From NCBI GenBank assembly GCA_016789955.1, contig JAEUPB010000105.1:1-35029 (forward strand): a DNA stretch of 35,029 nucleotides, given 5' to 3'. Made by a program: the position numbers and the translations under genes. The notes beneath the pieces were generated by a model. The model was not told the DNA's origin, made no database searches, and saw only the letters and a program-made list of their open reading frames with translations. Positions 29,314 through 35,029 of this stretch are shown in pieces; position 1 is the first letter of the stretch, and each line of letters begins with the position of its first letter. The DNA is from Rubrivivax sp. (GTDB lineage: Bacteria > Pseudomonadota > Gammaproteobacteria > Burkholderiales > Burkholderiaceae_C).

Positions 29314-29706
29314 TCAGCGGCCGCGCCACGCCGCCAGCGCCAGGCACACCCAGCCGGAGATCATCGCCACGCCACCGAAGGGGGTGATGGCGCCCAGCCC
29401 ACGCACGCCGCTGGCCACCAGCGCGTAGAGGCTGCCGGAGAACAGCAGCACGCCCGCAGCGAACAGCCACCCGGCGGCGGCGGCCCAGTGGCCGGGCCAG
29501 CGCGTGCAAGCCCAGGCCGTGGCCAGCAGCGCCAGCGCGTGCACGAGCTGGTAGCGCACCGCAGTCTCGACGGTGGCGAGCAGTTCGGGCGCGAACCGGC
29601 CTTTCAGCGCGTGGGCGGCGAAGGCGCCGATCGCCACCCCGAGGCCGCCGTAGAGGCTGCCGATGAGGACGAAGAGGCGTTCCAGGATCGACGCGGGCAT
29701 GGTCAT
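29314..29706 (-). CDS. DUF423 family membrane protein (YgdD-like)
   Basis: 130 aa, four membrane helices: FVLIGSLYGGLGVAIGAFAAHAL, VETAVRYQLVHALALLATAWA, AAGWLFAAGVLLFSGSLYAL and FGGVAMISGWVCLALAAW. The GAFAAHALKGR and YQxxHALALL patterns and the GxxxFSGSLY motif are the DUF423 signature. Its cellular role is not firmly known. ATG 29706 overlaps the upstream stop as ATGA; ATG 29700 is also possible. Last gene of a short minus unit. Confidence 0.9.
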   Translation of the reverse strand: MTMPASILERLFVLIGSLYGGLGVAIGAFAAHALKGRFAPELLATVETAVRYQLVHALALLATAWACTRWPGHWAAAAGWLFAAGVLLFSGSLYALVASGVRGLGAITPFGGVAMISGWVCLALAAWRGR

Positions 29707-30665
29707 CCGTTCTCGCACTCGCGGCGCTGCGCCTGGCGGTCCAGGGCCTGCTGCTGGCGCTCGGCGTTGCGCTGGTTCACGGCCTCGCGGCGTTCCGCGG
29801 CGCTCATCTCGCGCTGCCGCTGGCGTTCCTCGCGCCGCTGCTCGCGGCGCTCGTGCCCCTGCTGGCGCAGGCGCTCCTGGTCGGCCAGCCGCTCGTCGCG
29901 GCGCTCGTCGCGCGCCTGCATCTCCTCGCGGCTGCGCTCGCGCTCGTAGGCCCTGGCCTGCGCCAGGATGCCCTTGTCCGGGCCGCACTGGTCGTGGCCG
30001 GGCAGTCGGCTGCACAGTTGCACCCGCGTCTGCTCGTTGGCGTACAGGCGCAGCACGTCGTTCTCCTGGATGCACGTGTTGATCGCGGCATTGCGCCTGC
30101 GTTGGGCTTCGCTGCCCAGCGGCGTGCCGGCGCAGTGCGCCGGCCGCTGCACCTCGTGCTTGCGGCGGCAGGCATCGACCACCATCCCGCTGATCAGGCC
30201 GAGCTCGCGTTCGCGCTGCTTCTGCGCCTCGAGCTGGCGCGAGGCCTCGCCCAGCGCCTGGGCCAGGCCCACCTGCAGCTCGCCGATGTCGCGGTACTGG
30301 CCCAGGCCCATCGCGGCCAGCGCCCCGCGCTCGGCCTCGCGCACGAGGCGGTCGGTCTCCTGCCAGCGCGCCAGCGCCTCCTGCAGCTCGCCGCGCTCGG
30401 CGCACGAGCCGCATGCCGCGAGGCGCTCGGTGAGGATTCGGATCTGCTCGCCGCGCTGCTGCGCGAGCTGGCTGCGCGTGTCCAGCGCCGAGCCCAGGTC
30501 GCGCACCTGCTCGACCAGCATCTCGCTCATCGTCGGCAGCCGGTAGCCGGCCATGCCAGGGATGGGGCGCGCGGGTCGTTGCGCCGCCGCCGGCGGCGGC
30601 AGCAGGGCCGCGACCAGCAGCGCGGCGTGGAGGGGGCGCACGAGGAACTGCAGCACGGGCGTCAT
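29703..30665 (-). CDS. Secreted coiled-coil protein with Cys pairs
   Basis: 320 aa. A signal peptide (VRPLHAALLVAALLPPPAAAQ) predicts export. The mature N-terminal half is helical, with CGSC near residue 85 and further Cys at DACRRKHEV, AHCAG, NTCIQEN and the pair QLCSRLPGHDQC, probably forming disulfides. The last ~90 residues are Arg/Glu/Gln-rich coiled coil (RDERRDERLADQERLRQQG, EQRREERQRQRE) ending in a single Cys. This skewed composition resembles other periplasmic helical proteins of betaproteobacteria but I know no family name. Translationally coupled to the DUF423 gene. Confidence 0.72.
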   Translation of the reverse strand: MTPVLQFLVRPLHAALLVAALLPPPAAAQRPARPIPGMAGYRLPTMSEMLVEQVRDLGSALDTRSQLAQQRGEQIRILTERLAACGSCAERGELQEALARWQETDRLVREAERGALAAMGLGQYRDIGELQVGLAQALGEASRQLEAQKQRERELGLISGMVVDACRRKHEVQRPAHCAGTPLGSEAQRRRNAAINTCIQENDVLRLYANEQTRVQLCSRLPGHDQCGPDKGILAQARAYERERSREEMQARDERRDERLADQERLRQQGHERREQRREERQRQREMSAAERREAVNQRNAERQQQALDRQAQRRECENG

Positions 30666-30712
30666 CCGGGAACAGCGGACATCGATCGAGTATGCCGTCC
30701 CACGGCGGGCGC

Positions 30713-31543
30713 TCAAGGGCCCTTCCGGCTCGGGGCCGCGCCATGGCCCCGCGGCGCGTGCACCTCGTCGTGGCGCCGCCCGACCAGGAGCGCCTGCTGC
30801 TGCATTGCCGCCAGCACGGCCGGCAGCCGTGGGCGGTCGAGCCGCTCGCGCAGCGCGGCCACGCTGATCGCCGCGACGACGTGGCCCTGGGCATCGCGTA
30901 CCGGAACGCCGAGCGCGGCGGTGCCGGGCATCACGCCATGCGGCGCGTGCGCGTGGCCGGCGCGCCGGGCGGCGCGCACCTGGCGCCGCACCTCGTCGGG
31001 GTCGCGCTGCAGCAGCTGCAGCCGGGTCGCGTTGGCCTGCGTCAGCGCGTCGGCCTCGGGCGGCGGCAGTGCGGCCAGCAGCACGAGGCCCGAGACGCTG
31101 GCGCCCAGCGGCCTCCGCGCGCCGATGGGGATCGACAGCACCTGGATCGCGTGCGTACCCGGACAGCGCGCAACGCACACCGAGTCGGCGCCGTGGCGCA
31201 CGCTGAGGAACACCGTGTCGCCCACCTCCGCGGCCAGCGCCTGCAGGTAGGGCTCGGCCAGCGCACGCATCGGCAGCCGGCCGCCACGTGCCAGGCCGAG
31301 CAGCGGCAGTTCGTCGCCGGCGCGGTAGCGGCGAGTCTGCGGGTCCTGCTCGACCGCGGTCTCCTCGATCAGCACCTTCAGCAGCCGGTGCACCGTGGGC
31401 CGGCTCAGGCCCGACATCGCCGAGATGTCGACGAGGCGCACGCCGTCGTCCTGCCCCATCGCGACGATGCGCAGCACCGCCATCGCGCGGCGCACGGCCT
31501 GTGCGCCGGGTACCTCGGCGGCGGCGGCGCGGCCTTCAGCCAC
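30713..31543 (-). CDS. IclR-family transcriptional regulator
   Basis: 276 aa, GTG start overlapping the flavin reductase stop by 8 nt (GTGGCTGA). The N-terminal helix-turn-helix (AVRRAMAVLRIVA, VRLVDISAMSGLSRPTVHRLLKVLIEE) precedes the effector domain (LPMRALAEPYLQALAAEVGDTVFLSVRHG, PLGASVSGLVLLAALPP, AALGVPVRDAQGHVVAAISVAAL). An ATG at codon 21 would cut the first helix, so the GTG is preferred. It is the likely regulator of the divergent Bug-RidA-hydrolase operon; a GTCCAC-ATC-GTGGAC palindrome lies there. The C-terminus is unusually Arg/His/Pro-rich. Confidence 0.92.
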   Translation of the reverse strand: MAEGRAAAAEVPGAQAVRRAMAVLRIVAMGQDDGVRLVDISAMSGLSRPTVHRLLKVLIEETAVEQDPQTRRYRAGDELPLLGLARGGRLPMRALAEPYLQALAAEVGDTVFLSVRHGADSVCVARCPGTHAIQVLSIPIGARRPLGASVSGLVLLAALPPPEADALTQANATRLQLLQRDPDEVRRQVRAARRAGHAHAPHGVMPGTAALGVPVRDAQGHVVAAISVAALRERLDRPRLPAVLAAMQQQALLVGRRHDEVHAPRGHGAAPSRKGP

Positions 31544-32189
31544 CGCCGGCCTCGCGGTCGCCGTCGGGGGCGGCCATCACGGTCTTCTCGGTCTGCGCCA
31601 CCGGCCGCATGGTGATCACGCGGCCCAGCGTGGCGTAGTTTGGCCCACCCAGCCGGCACAGCGGGTTGAGTCTCACGCTGTCGATCTTGCCGTCCACCGC
31701 CAGGCCTTCGCGCAGGTGGAACACCAGCACCTCGCCGACGATGAACTCCGAGCCGGTGTCGCCGAAGGCGATCGCGCGGTGCAGCCGGCACTCCATCGCC
31801 ACCGGCGGCGCGGCCAGCCGCGGCACGCCGATGCATTCGCTGGGCAGCGTCTGCAGCCCCAGCAACTCGACCTCGCTGACCTCGGGCGGGTGCTCGACCG
31901 CGCTCTCGTGGATCGGCTGCACCAGCGACTCATCGCCGATGTGCACGACGTATTCGCCGGTGGCGTGGATGTTGCGCCCGGTGTCCTTCATCACGCCGGC
32001 CTTGCGCCCGACGTTCACGCCGAGCATCGGCGGCTTGTTCGAGACGAAGGTGAACGCGCTGAACGGCGCCACGTTGAGCACGCCCTCGGGCGAGCGCGTG
32101 CAGACCCACGCGATGGGCCGCGGCACGACGATGCCGGTGATCAGCTTGTAGGTCTGCTGCGGGTTCAGGTCGGCGGCCAGGATGCGCAT
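31536..32189 (-). CDS. Flavin reductase-like domain protein
   Basis: 217 aa. The flavin reductase split-barrel (PF01613) covers about residues 8-180: YKLITGIVVPRPIAWVCTRSPEGVLNVAPFSAFTFVSNKPPMLGVNVG, then the FMN/substrate loop KDTGRNIHATGEYVVHI and HESAVEHPPEVSEVEL. The last ~15 residues (APDGDREAGGG) are a disordered tail. Such proteins supply reduced FMN/FAD to a monooxygenase or act as oxidoreductases themselves. No oxygenase partner is directly linked. Its stop overlaps the IclR start by 8 nt, and it is divergent from the Bug receptor operon. Confidence 0.9.
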   Translation of the reverse strand: MRILAADLNPQQTYKLITGIVVPRPIAWVCTRSPEGVLNVAPFSAFTFVSNKPPMLGVNVGRKAGVMKDTGRNIHATGEYVVHIGDESLVQPIHESAVEHPPEVSEVELLGLQTLPSECIGVPRLAAPPVAMECRLHRAIAFGDTGSEFIVGEVLVFHLREGLAVDGKIDSVRLNPLCRLGGPNYATLGRVITMRPVAQTEKTVMAAPDGDREAGGG

Positions 32190-32303
32190 CGGGACTCCAC
32201 GTCTACCAGATGGAAACGGGCACCGGAACCGGGGCACGCTCCTCCGTGGCGCCGCGATGCTATCGGCGCGGATCGATCCCGCAAGGGTGGGTGCCGGCCG
32301 TGA

Positions 32304-32366
32304 GTCCACATCGTGGACGTTCGCGCGAGAAGGGAATTGCCGGACGCGCCGCGCCGAACCTACAGT
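32304..32366 (+). promoter_or_regulatory. IclR-type palindrome and promoter of Bug-RidA-hydrolase operon
   Basis: GTCCAC-ATC-GTGGAC (32304-32318) is a perfect 6-bp inverted repeat with a 3-bp spacer, a size typical of IclR-family operators. A candidate sigma-70 promoter follows: TTGCCG (32337-32342), 18-bp spacer, TACAGT (32361-32366), then the Bug start 39 bp later with AGGAGA at 32393-32398. The palindrome lies upstream of -35, so activation by IclR is more likely than repression. The regulator link is inferred from the divergent gene order. Confidence 0.68.
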
Positions 32367-32405
32367 TCGCCGCGCCCCGAACCACGCCGTACAGGAGACA
32401 TCCGC

Positions 32406-33377
32406 ATGACCCGACGACTCGCCCTCGCGCTGCTGGCCGGCACCGCCGCCGCTGCCGCCGTTCCGGCGCTGGCCCAGGAGTGGCCCGCCAAGCCGGTGCG
32501 CCTGGTGGTGCCGTACCCGCCCGGCGGCAACGTCGACAGCGCCGCGCGCATCGTCGCCGCCGAGATGCAGAAGTCGCTGAAGCAGACGGTGATCGTCGAG
32601 AACAAGGCCGGTGCCGGCGGTTTGCTGGCCGGCGACTTCGTCGCCAAGTCCGACCCCGACGGCTACACGCTGTTCATGACGGCCAACGGCCCGTTGCTGT
32701 ACTCCCCGACGATCTTCAACCGGCCGCTGTACCACTGGCAGAAGAACTTCGTGCCTATCGTGTCGGTGACGTTCACGCCGCTGGTGCTGCAGGTGCATCC
32801 GTCGGTCCCGGCGAAGACCGCGCCCGAGCTGATCGCGCTGGCCAAGTCCAAGCCCGATGCGGTGACGATGGCCTCGCCCGGCGCCGGCACCACCAATCAC
32901 CTGCTCAGCGAGATGCTCCAGCGCGTGTCCGGCGCACAGTGGCTCACCGTGCACTACAAGGGCAACGCGCCGGCCACCAACGACCTGCTCTCCGGGCAGG
33001 TGCAGTTCAACTTCGACCAGGTGTCGGTGGCGCAAGGATTCATCAAGGAAGGCCGCACGCGCGCGCTGGCGGTGGCCGCGCCCAGGCGCGTGCAATGGCT
33101 GCCCGACGTGCCCACGCTCGAGGAGCAGGGCATCAAGGGCGTCGACGGGCAGACCTTCACCGGGTTGCTCGCGCCGGCCGGCACGCCGCCGGCCGTGGTG
33201 GCGCGCCTCAGCGACGCGGTGAAGCAGGCGCTGGCCGATCCGGCCGTGGTGGCCCGCTATGTGGCCACGGGTTCGGAAGCGCGCTGGATGTCGCCGCAGG
33301 ACTTCGCCGCCTACCTGCAGAAGGAAGAAGCGACGTGGCTGCCGATCATCAAGGCGCTCAACATCAAGGCGGAGTGA
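32406..33377 (+). CDS. Bug/TctC-family periplasmic solute-binding protein
   Basis: 323 aa. Sec signal (LALALLAGTAAAAAVPALAQ) followed by EWPAKPVRLVVPYPPGGNVDSAARIVA. Marks: VENKAGAGGLLAGDFVAKSDPDGYTLFMT, ASPGAGTTNHLLSEML, VHYKGNAPATNDLLSGQVQFNFDQ and VPTLEEQGIKGVDGQTFTGLLAPAGTPP. The binding-site Tyr/Lys (VHYKG) and the loop are intact. It leads an operon with RidA and a LigI-like lactonase, 5 nt from the RidA start. The IclR-type palindrome lies upstream. Ligand: probably a dicarboxylate or aromatic-ring product, inferred from the neighbours. Confidence 0.94.
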   Translation: MTRRLALALLAGTAAAAAVPALAQEWPAKPVRLVVPYPPGGNVDSAARIVAAEMQKSLKQTVIVENKAGAGGLLAGDFVAKSDPDGYTLFMTANGPLLYSPTIFNRPLYHWQKNFVPIVSVTFTPLVLQVHPSVPAKTAPELIALAKSKPDAVTMASPGAGTTNHLLSEMLQRVSGAQWLTVHYKGNAPATNDLLSGQVQFNFDQVSVAQGFIKEGRTRALAVAAPRRVQWLPDVPTLEEQGIKGVDGQTFTGLLAPAGTPPAVVARLSDAVKQALADPAVVARYVATGSEARWMSPQDFAAYLQKEEATWLPIIKALNIKAE

Positions 33378-33382
33378 GCGCG

Positions 33383-33793
33383 ATGAGCGATGCTGCCGGA
33401 GGCGCGCGCAGGCGCCAGTCCATCTACCTGGAAGGCTTCGGCCATGCCAACCCGATCCCCGCGGCCTGCCGCGTGGGGCCGCTGCTGATGACGGGGCTCG
33501 TCAACGGCACCGACCCCGCCACCGGCAAGCTCGCCGAGACGCTCGAAGACCAGTGCCGCCACATGTTCACGCAGGTGCGCCGCATCGTCGAGGCCGGCGG
33601 CGGCAGCGCCGCCGACATCGTGCGCATGGCCGTGTGGCTGAAGGACCGCTCGCAGCGCCAGCCGCTGAACGACCAGTGGCTGGCGATGTTCCCCGACCCG
33701 GACGACCGGCCGGCCCGCCTGTCGGTGCAGGCGTCGGACCTCACCGGCGGCATCCTCGTGCAGTGCGAGGTCACCGCGTACATCGGCGCCTGA
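33383..33793 (+). CDS. RidA/YjgF-family imine deaminase-like protein
   Basis: 136 aa, the usual RidA length. Core motifs: CRVGPLLMTGLVNGTDPATGKLAETLEDQCRHMFTQVRRIVEAGGGSAADIVRMAVWLKD, then DPDDRPARLSVQASDL with the Arg (PARLSV) that binds substrate carboxylate in RidA, and VQCEVTAYIG. Family members hydrolyse enamine/imine intermediates or act as aromatic-ring catabolism helpers. GGAG lies 8 nt before the ATG, overlapping the end of the Bug gene. The position between a receptor and a LigI-like hydrolase suggests a catabolic rather than housekeeping copy. Confidence 0.9.
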   Translation: MSDAAGGARRRQSIYLEGFGHANPIPAACRVGPLLMTGLVNGTDPATGKLAETLEDQCRHMFTQVRRIVEAGGGSAADIVRMAVWLKDRSQRQPLNDQWLAMFPDPDDRPARLSVQASDLTGGILVQCEVTAYIGA

Positions 33794-33804
33794 GGAGACC
33801 GACG

Positions 33805-34683
33805 TTGGCCGACTACCACCCGTTCCACCCGCACCCGCGCACGCCGTCGCGCCTGCCGCCGGCCGGTGCCATCGACGCGCAGTTCCACGTGCTCGGCCCC
33901 GCCGACCGCTACCCGGTGCGGCCCGGCGCCGCCTACGAGATGCCCACCGCCACCTGGGAGGCGGCGCAGCGCATGCACCGTGCGCTGGGCTTCACGCGCG
34001 GCGTCGTCGTGCAGACCACCACCTACGGCGCCGACCACCGCGTGGTGCTCGACGGCATGGCGGCGCTCGGCCCGGGCTACACCGGCTGCGCCAACGCGCT
34101 GCTGTTCGAGCAGGCCACCGATGCCGACCTCGAGCGCCTGCACGCCGCCGGCATCCGCGGCGCGCGCTTCTCGTTCCGCCAGGCGCTGGGCGCGGTGCTC
34201 AGCCGCGAGGCCTTCGACCGCGCGGTGGGCAAGCTGCGCGAGCTCGGCTGGTACATGAAGGTGCAGCCCGAGCAGAACGGCATTGCCGAGAGCGCGCACT
34301 GGTTCGAGCACCTCGACCTGCCGATCCTCGTCGACCACATGGGGCGGCCTGATGCGTCGCTCGGCCCGGATCGCGACCCGAGCATCGTGCTCTTGCGCCG
34401 GCTCATGCAGCGCGGCAACGTGTGGGTGATGCTCTCGCTGGGCGAGAAGATCTCGCGCGCCGGTGCGCCCTACGACGACGTGGTGCCGCTGGCGCGCGCG
34501 CTGATCGACGCCGCCCCCGAGCGCTGCGGGTGGGGCTCGGACTGGCCGCACCCGGTGTCGAAGAACCCGCCGCCCAACGACGCCGATCTGCTCGAGCTGC
34601 TGTACCGCTACGTGCGCGACGAGGCCGAGCTGCGGCGCATCCTGGTGGACAACCCTTCCGAGCTGTTCGGCTACGAGCGCTGA
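33805..34683 (+). CDS. Amidohydrolase-2 family, 2-pyrone-4,6-dicarboxylate hydrolase (LigI)-like
   Basis: 292 aa, TTG start with GAGGAG 7 nt before it. The barrel runs IDAQFHVLGPADRYPVRP, FTRGVVVQTTTYGADHRVVLDGMAAL, IRGARFSFRQALG, LPILVDHMGRPDASLGPD, and CGWGSDWPHPVSKNPPPNDADLLELL. These match LigI-type lactonases, which hydrolyse 2-pyrone-4,6-dicarboxylate in the protocatechuate 4,5-cleavage route. At the first histidine of the D-x-H-x-H motif it carries Gln26 (DAQFH); His28 and Asp246 (GSDWPHP) are kept. Activity may survive, since LigI needs no metal, but the substrate could differ. It is followed by an FAH-type gene. Confidence 0.85.
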   Translation: MADYHPFHPHPRTPSRLPPAGAIDAQFHVLGPADRYPVRPGAAYEMPTATWEAAQRMHRALGFTRGVVVQTTTYGADHRVVLDGMAALGPGYTGCANALLFEQATDADLERLHAAGIRGARFSFRQALGAVLSREAFDRAVGKLRELGWYMKVQPEQNGIAESAHWFEHLDLPILVDHMGRPDASLGPDRDPSIVLLRRLMQRGNVWVMLSLGEKISRAGAPYDDVVPLARALIDAAPERCGWGSDWPHPVSKNPPPNDADLLELLYRYVRDEAELRRILVDNPSELFGYER

Positions 34684-34697
34684 GAATGCGGCGCGTG

Positions 34698-34718
34698 GGC
34701 CCGGCGTGCCGCCGGGCC
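34698..34718 (+). other. Intercistronic hairpin
   Basis: GGCCCGGCG (34698-34706) pairs perfectly with CGCCGGGCC (34710-34718) over a 3-nt loop. It is in the 81-nt gap between the LigI-like and HpaG-like genes. No T tract follows, and a GTGGG/CCCAC pairing (34695-34699 with 34725-34729) could compete with it. It may stabilise mRNA ends or reduce read-through within the operon. Confidence 0.4.
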
Positions 34719-34764
34719 ATCTGACCCACACGCCCGCGAACCTGCGGGACGAGGAGAAGAGACG

Positions 34765-35029
34765 ATGAAGACCGTCGTCGGGGCGCTGCTGAACTTCCGC
34801 GGTGCCTGGGCCGCGATGGAGCCGGCCATGCACGAGCCGCCGCACCACCGGCCGCCGGTGCACCCGGTGCTGTACATCAAGCCCGCGAACACCTGGGTCG
34901 GCCCGGGCGAGGCCGTGCGCCTGCCCGACGACGTGCCCGAGGTGGAGGTGGGCGCGACGCTCGGGCTCGTGATGGGCCGTGCCGCCTCGCGGCTTGCCGA
35001 GGCCGACGCGCTGGCGCACGTGGCCGGCT
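34765..35029 (+). CDS. FAH-family protein, HpaG-like N-terminal part (cut by window end)
   Basis: Only the first 88 residues are in the window; the gene runs off the end. ATG with GAGGAGAAG a short distance upstream. The segment MKTVVGALLNFRGAWAAM, HPVLYIKPANTWVGPGEAVRLP and VEVGATLGLVMGRAASRLAEADALAHVAG matches the N-terminal FAH-like half of HpaG (homoprotocatechuate pathway decarboxylase/isomerase). A full HpaG would have a second such domain. Whether this is HpaG or another FAH hydrolase cannot be told from the part seen. It extends the receptor-RidA-LigI operon. Confidence 0.8.
   Translation, partial: MKTVVGALLNFRGAWAAMEPAMHEPPHHRPPVHPVLYIKPANTWVGPGEAVRLPDDVPEVEVGATLGLVMGRAASRLAEADALAHVAG

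Noticed and set aside
1-35029. CRISPR arrays, insertion sequences, integrase, phage genes
   Set aside because: No regularly spaced repeats, terminal inverted repeats, transposase or integrase motifs were seen on either strand.

Overview
The window is about 70% GC throughout, with tightly packed genes, many ATGA start/stop overlaps and no phage or insertion-sequence genes. The gene content points to a betaproteobacterium of the order Burkholderiales (Rubrivivax/Leptothrix/Methylibium/Comamonadaceae-like): five Bug/TctC-type periplasmic solute receptors without membrane partners, several small aromatic-acid gene sets, and GntR, LysR and IclR regulators. This placement is an inference from gene content and style, not from a marker gene.

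Layout. (1) 64-386: tRNA-Lys(CTT), a strong hairpin, and a scrambled remnant of a SnoaL/NTF2-like gene. (2) 387-2808: a Bug receptor and an FAD oxidoreductase, facing a GntR/FCD repressor (2810-3517). (3) 3635-9328: a catabolic run of FAH-family hydrolase, AA_synth-family protein, MDR reductase, VOC/extradiol-like protein, FAD aromatic hydroxylase and a frameshifted Bug receptor. A palindromic operator sits inside its promoter. (4) 9424-10572: an orphan PP-loop ATPase with a zinc ribbon. (5) 10603-15889 (minus): a TPR-like/CHAT protease translationally coupled to a DUF900-type alpha/beta hydrolase, followed by an HD-GYP-like protein that has lost its HD pair. (6) 15930-18936: two coupled acyl-CoA dehydrogenase subunits and a coupled ModA-like binding protein. 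(7) 23370-18961 (minus): an operon of alpha/beta hydrolase, cupin, NmrA-like reductase, Bug receptor, a 41-aa ORF, GST and a small protein, divergent from a LysR gene. (8) 24437-26131: two small helical proteins and a DUF3592-like membrane protein. (9) 29206-26116 (minus): a Bug receptor and a cytoplasmic reductive-dehalogenase-like Fe-S protein. (10) 30665-29314: a secreted coiled-coil protein and a DUF423 protein. (11) 30713-35029: a divergent locus with flavin reductase and IclR on one side, and Bug, RidA, a LigI-like hydrolase and an HpaG-like FAH protein (cut by the window end) on the other.

The recurring plan is a local regulator, one Bug receptor and a few oxygenase, hydrolase or isomerase genes. 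This suggests several independent routes for scavenging aromatic or carboxylic acids that share TctAB membrane subunits encoded elsewhere. The parts that fit this plan least well are the CHAT/DUF900 pair, the reductive-dehalogenase homologue and the orphan PP-loop ATPase.
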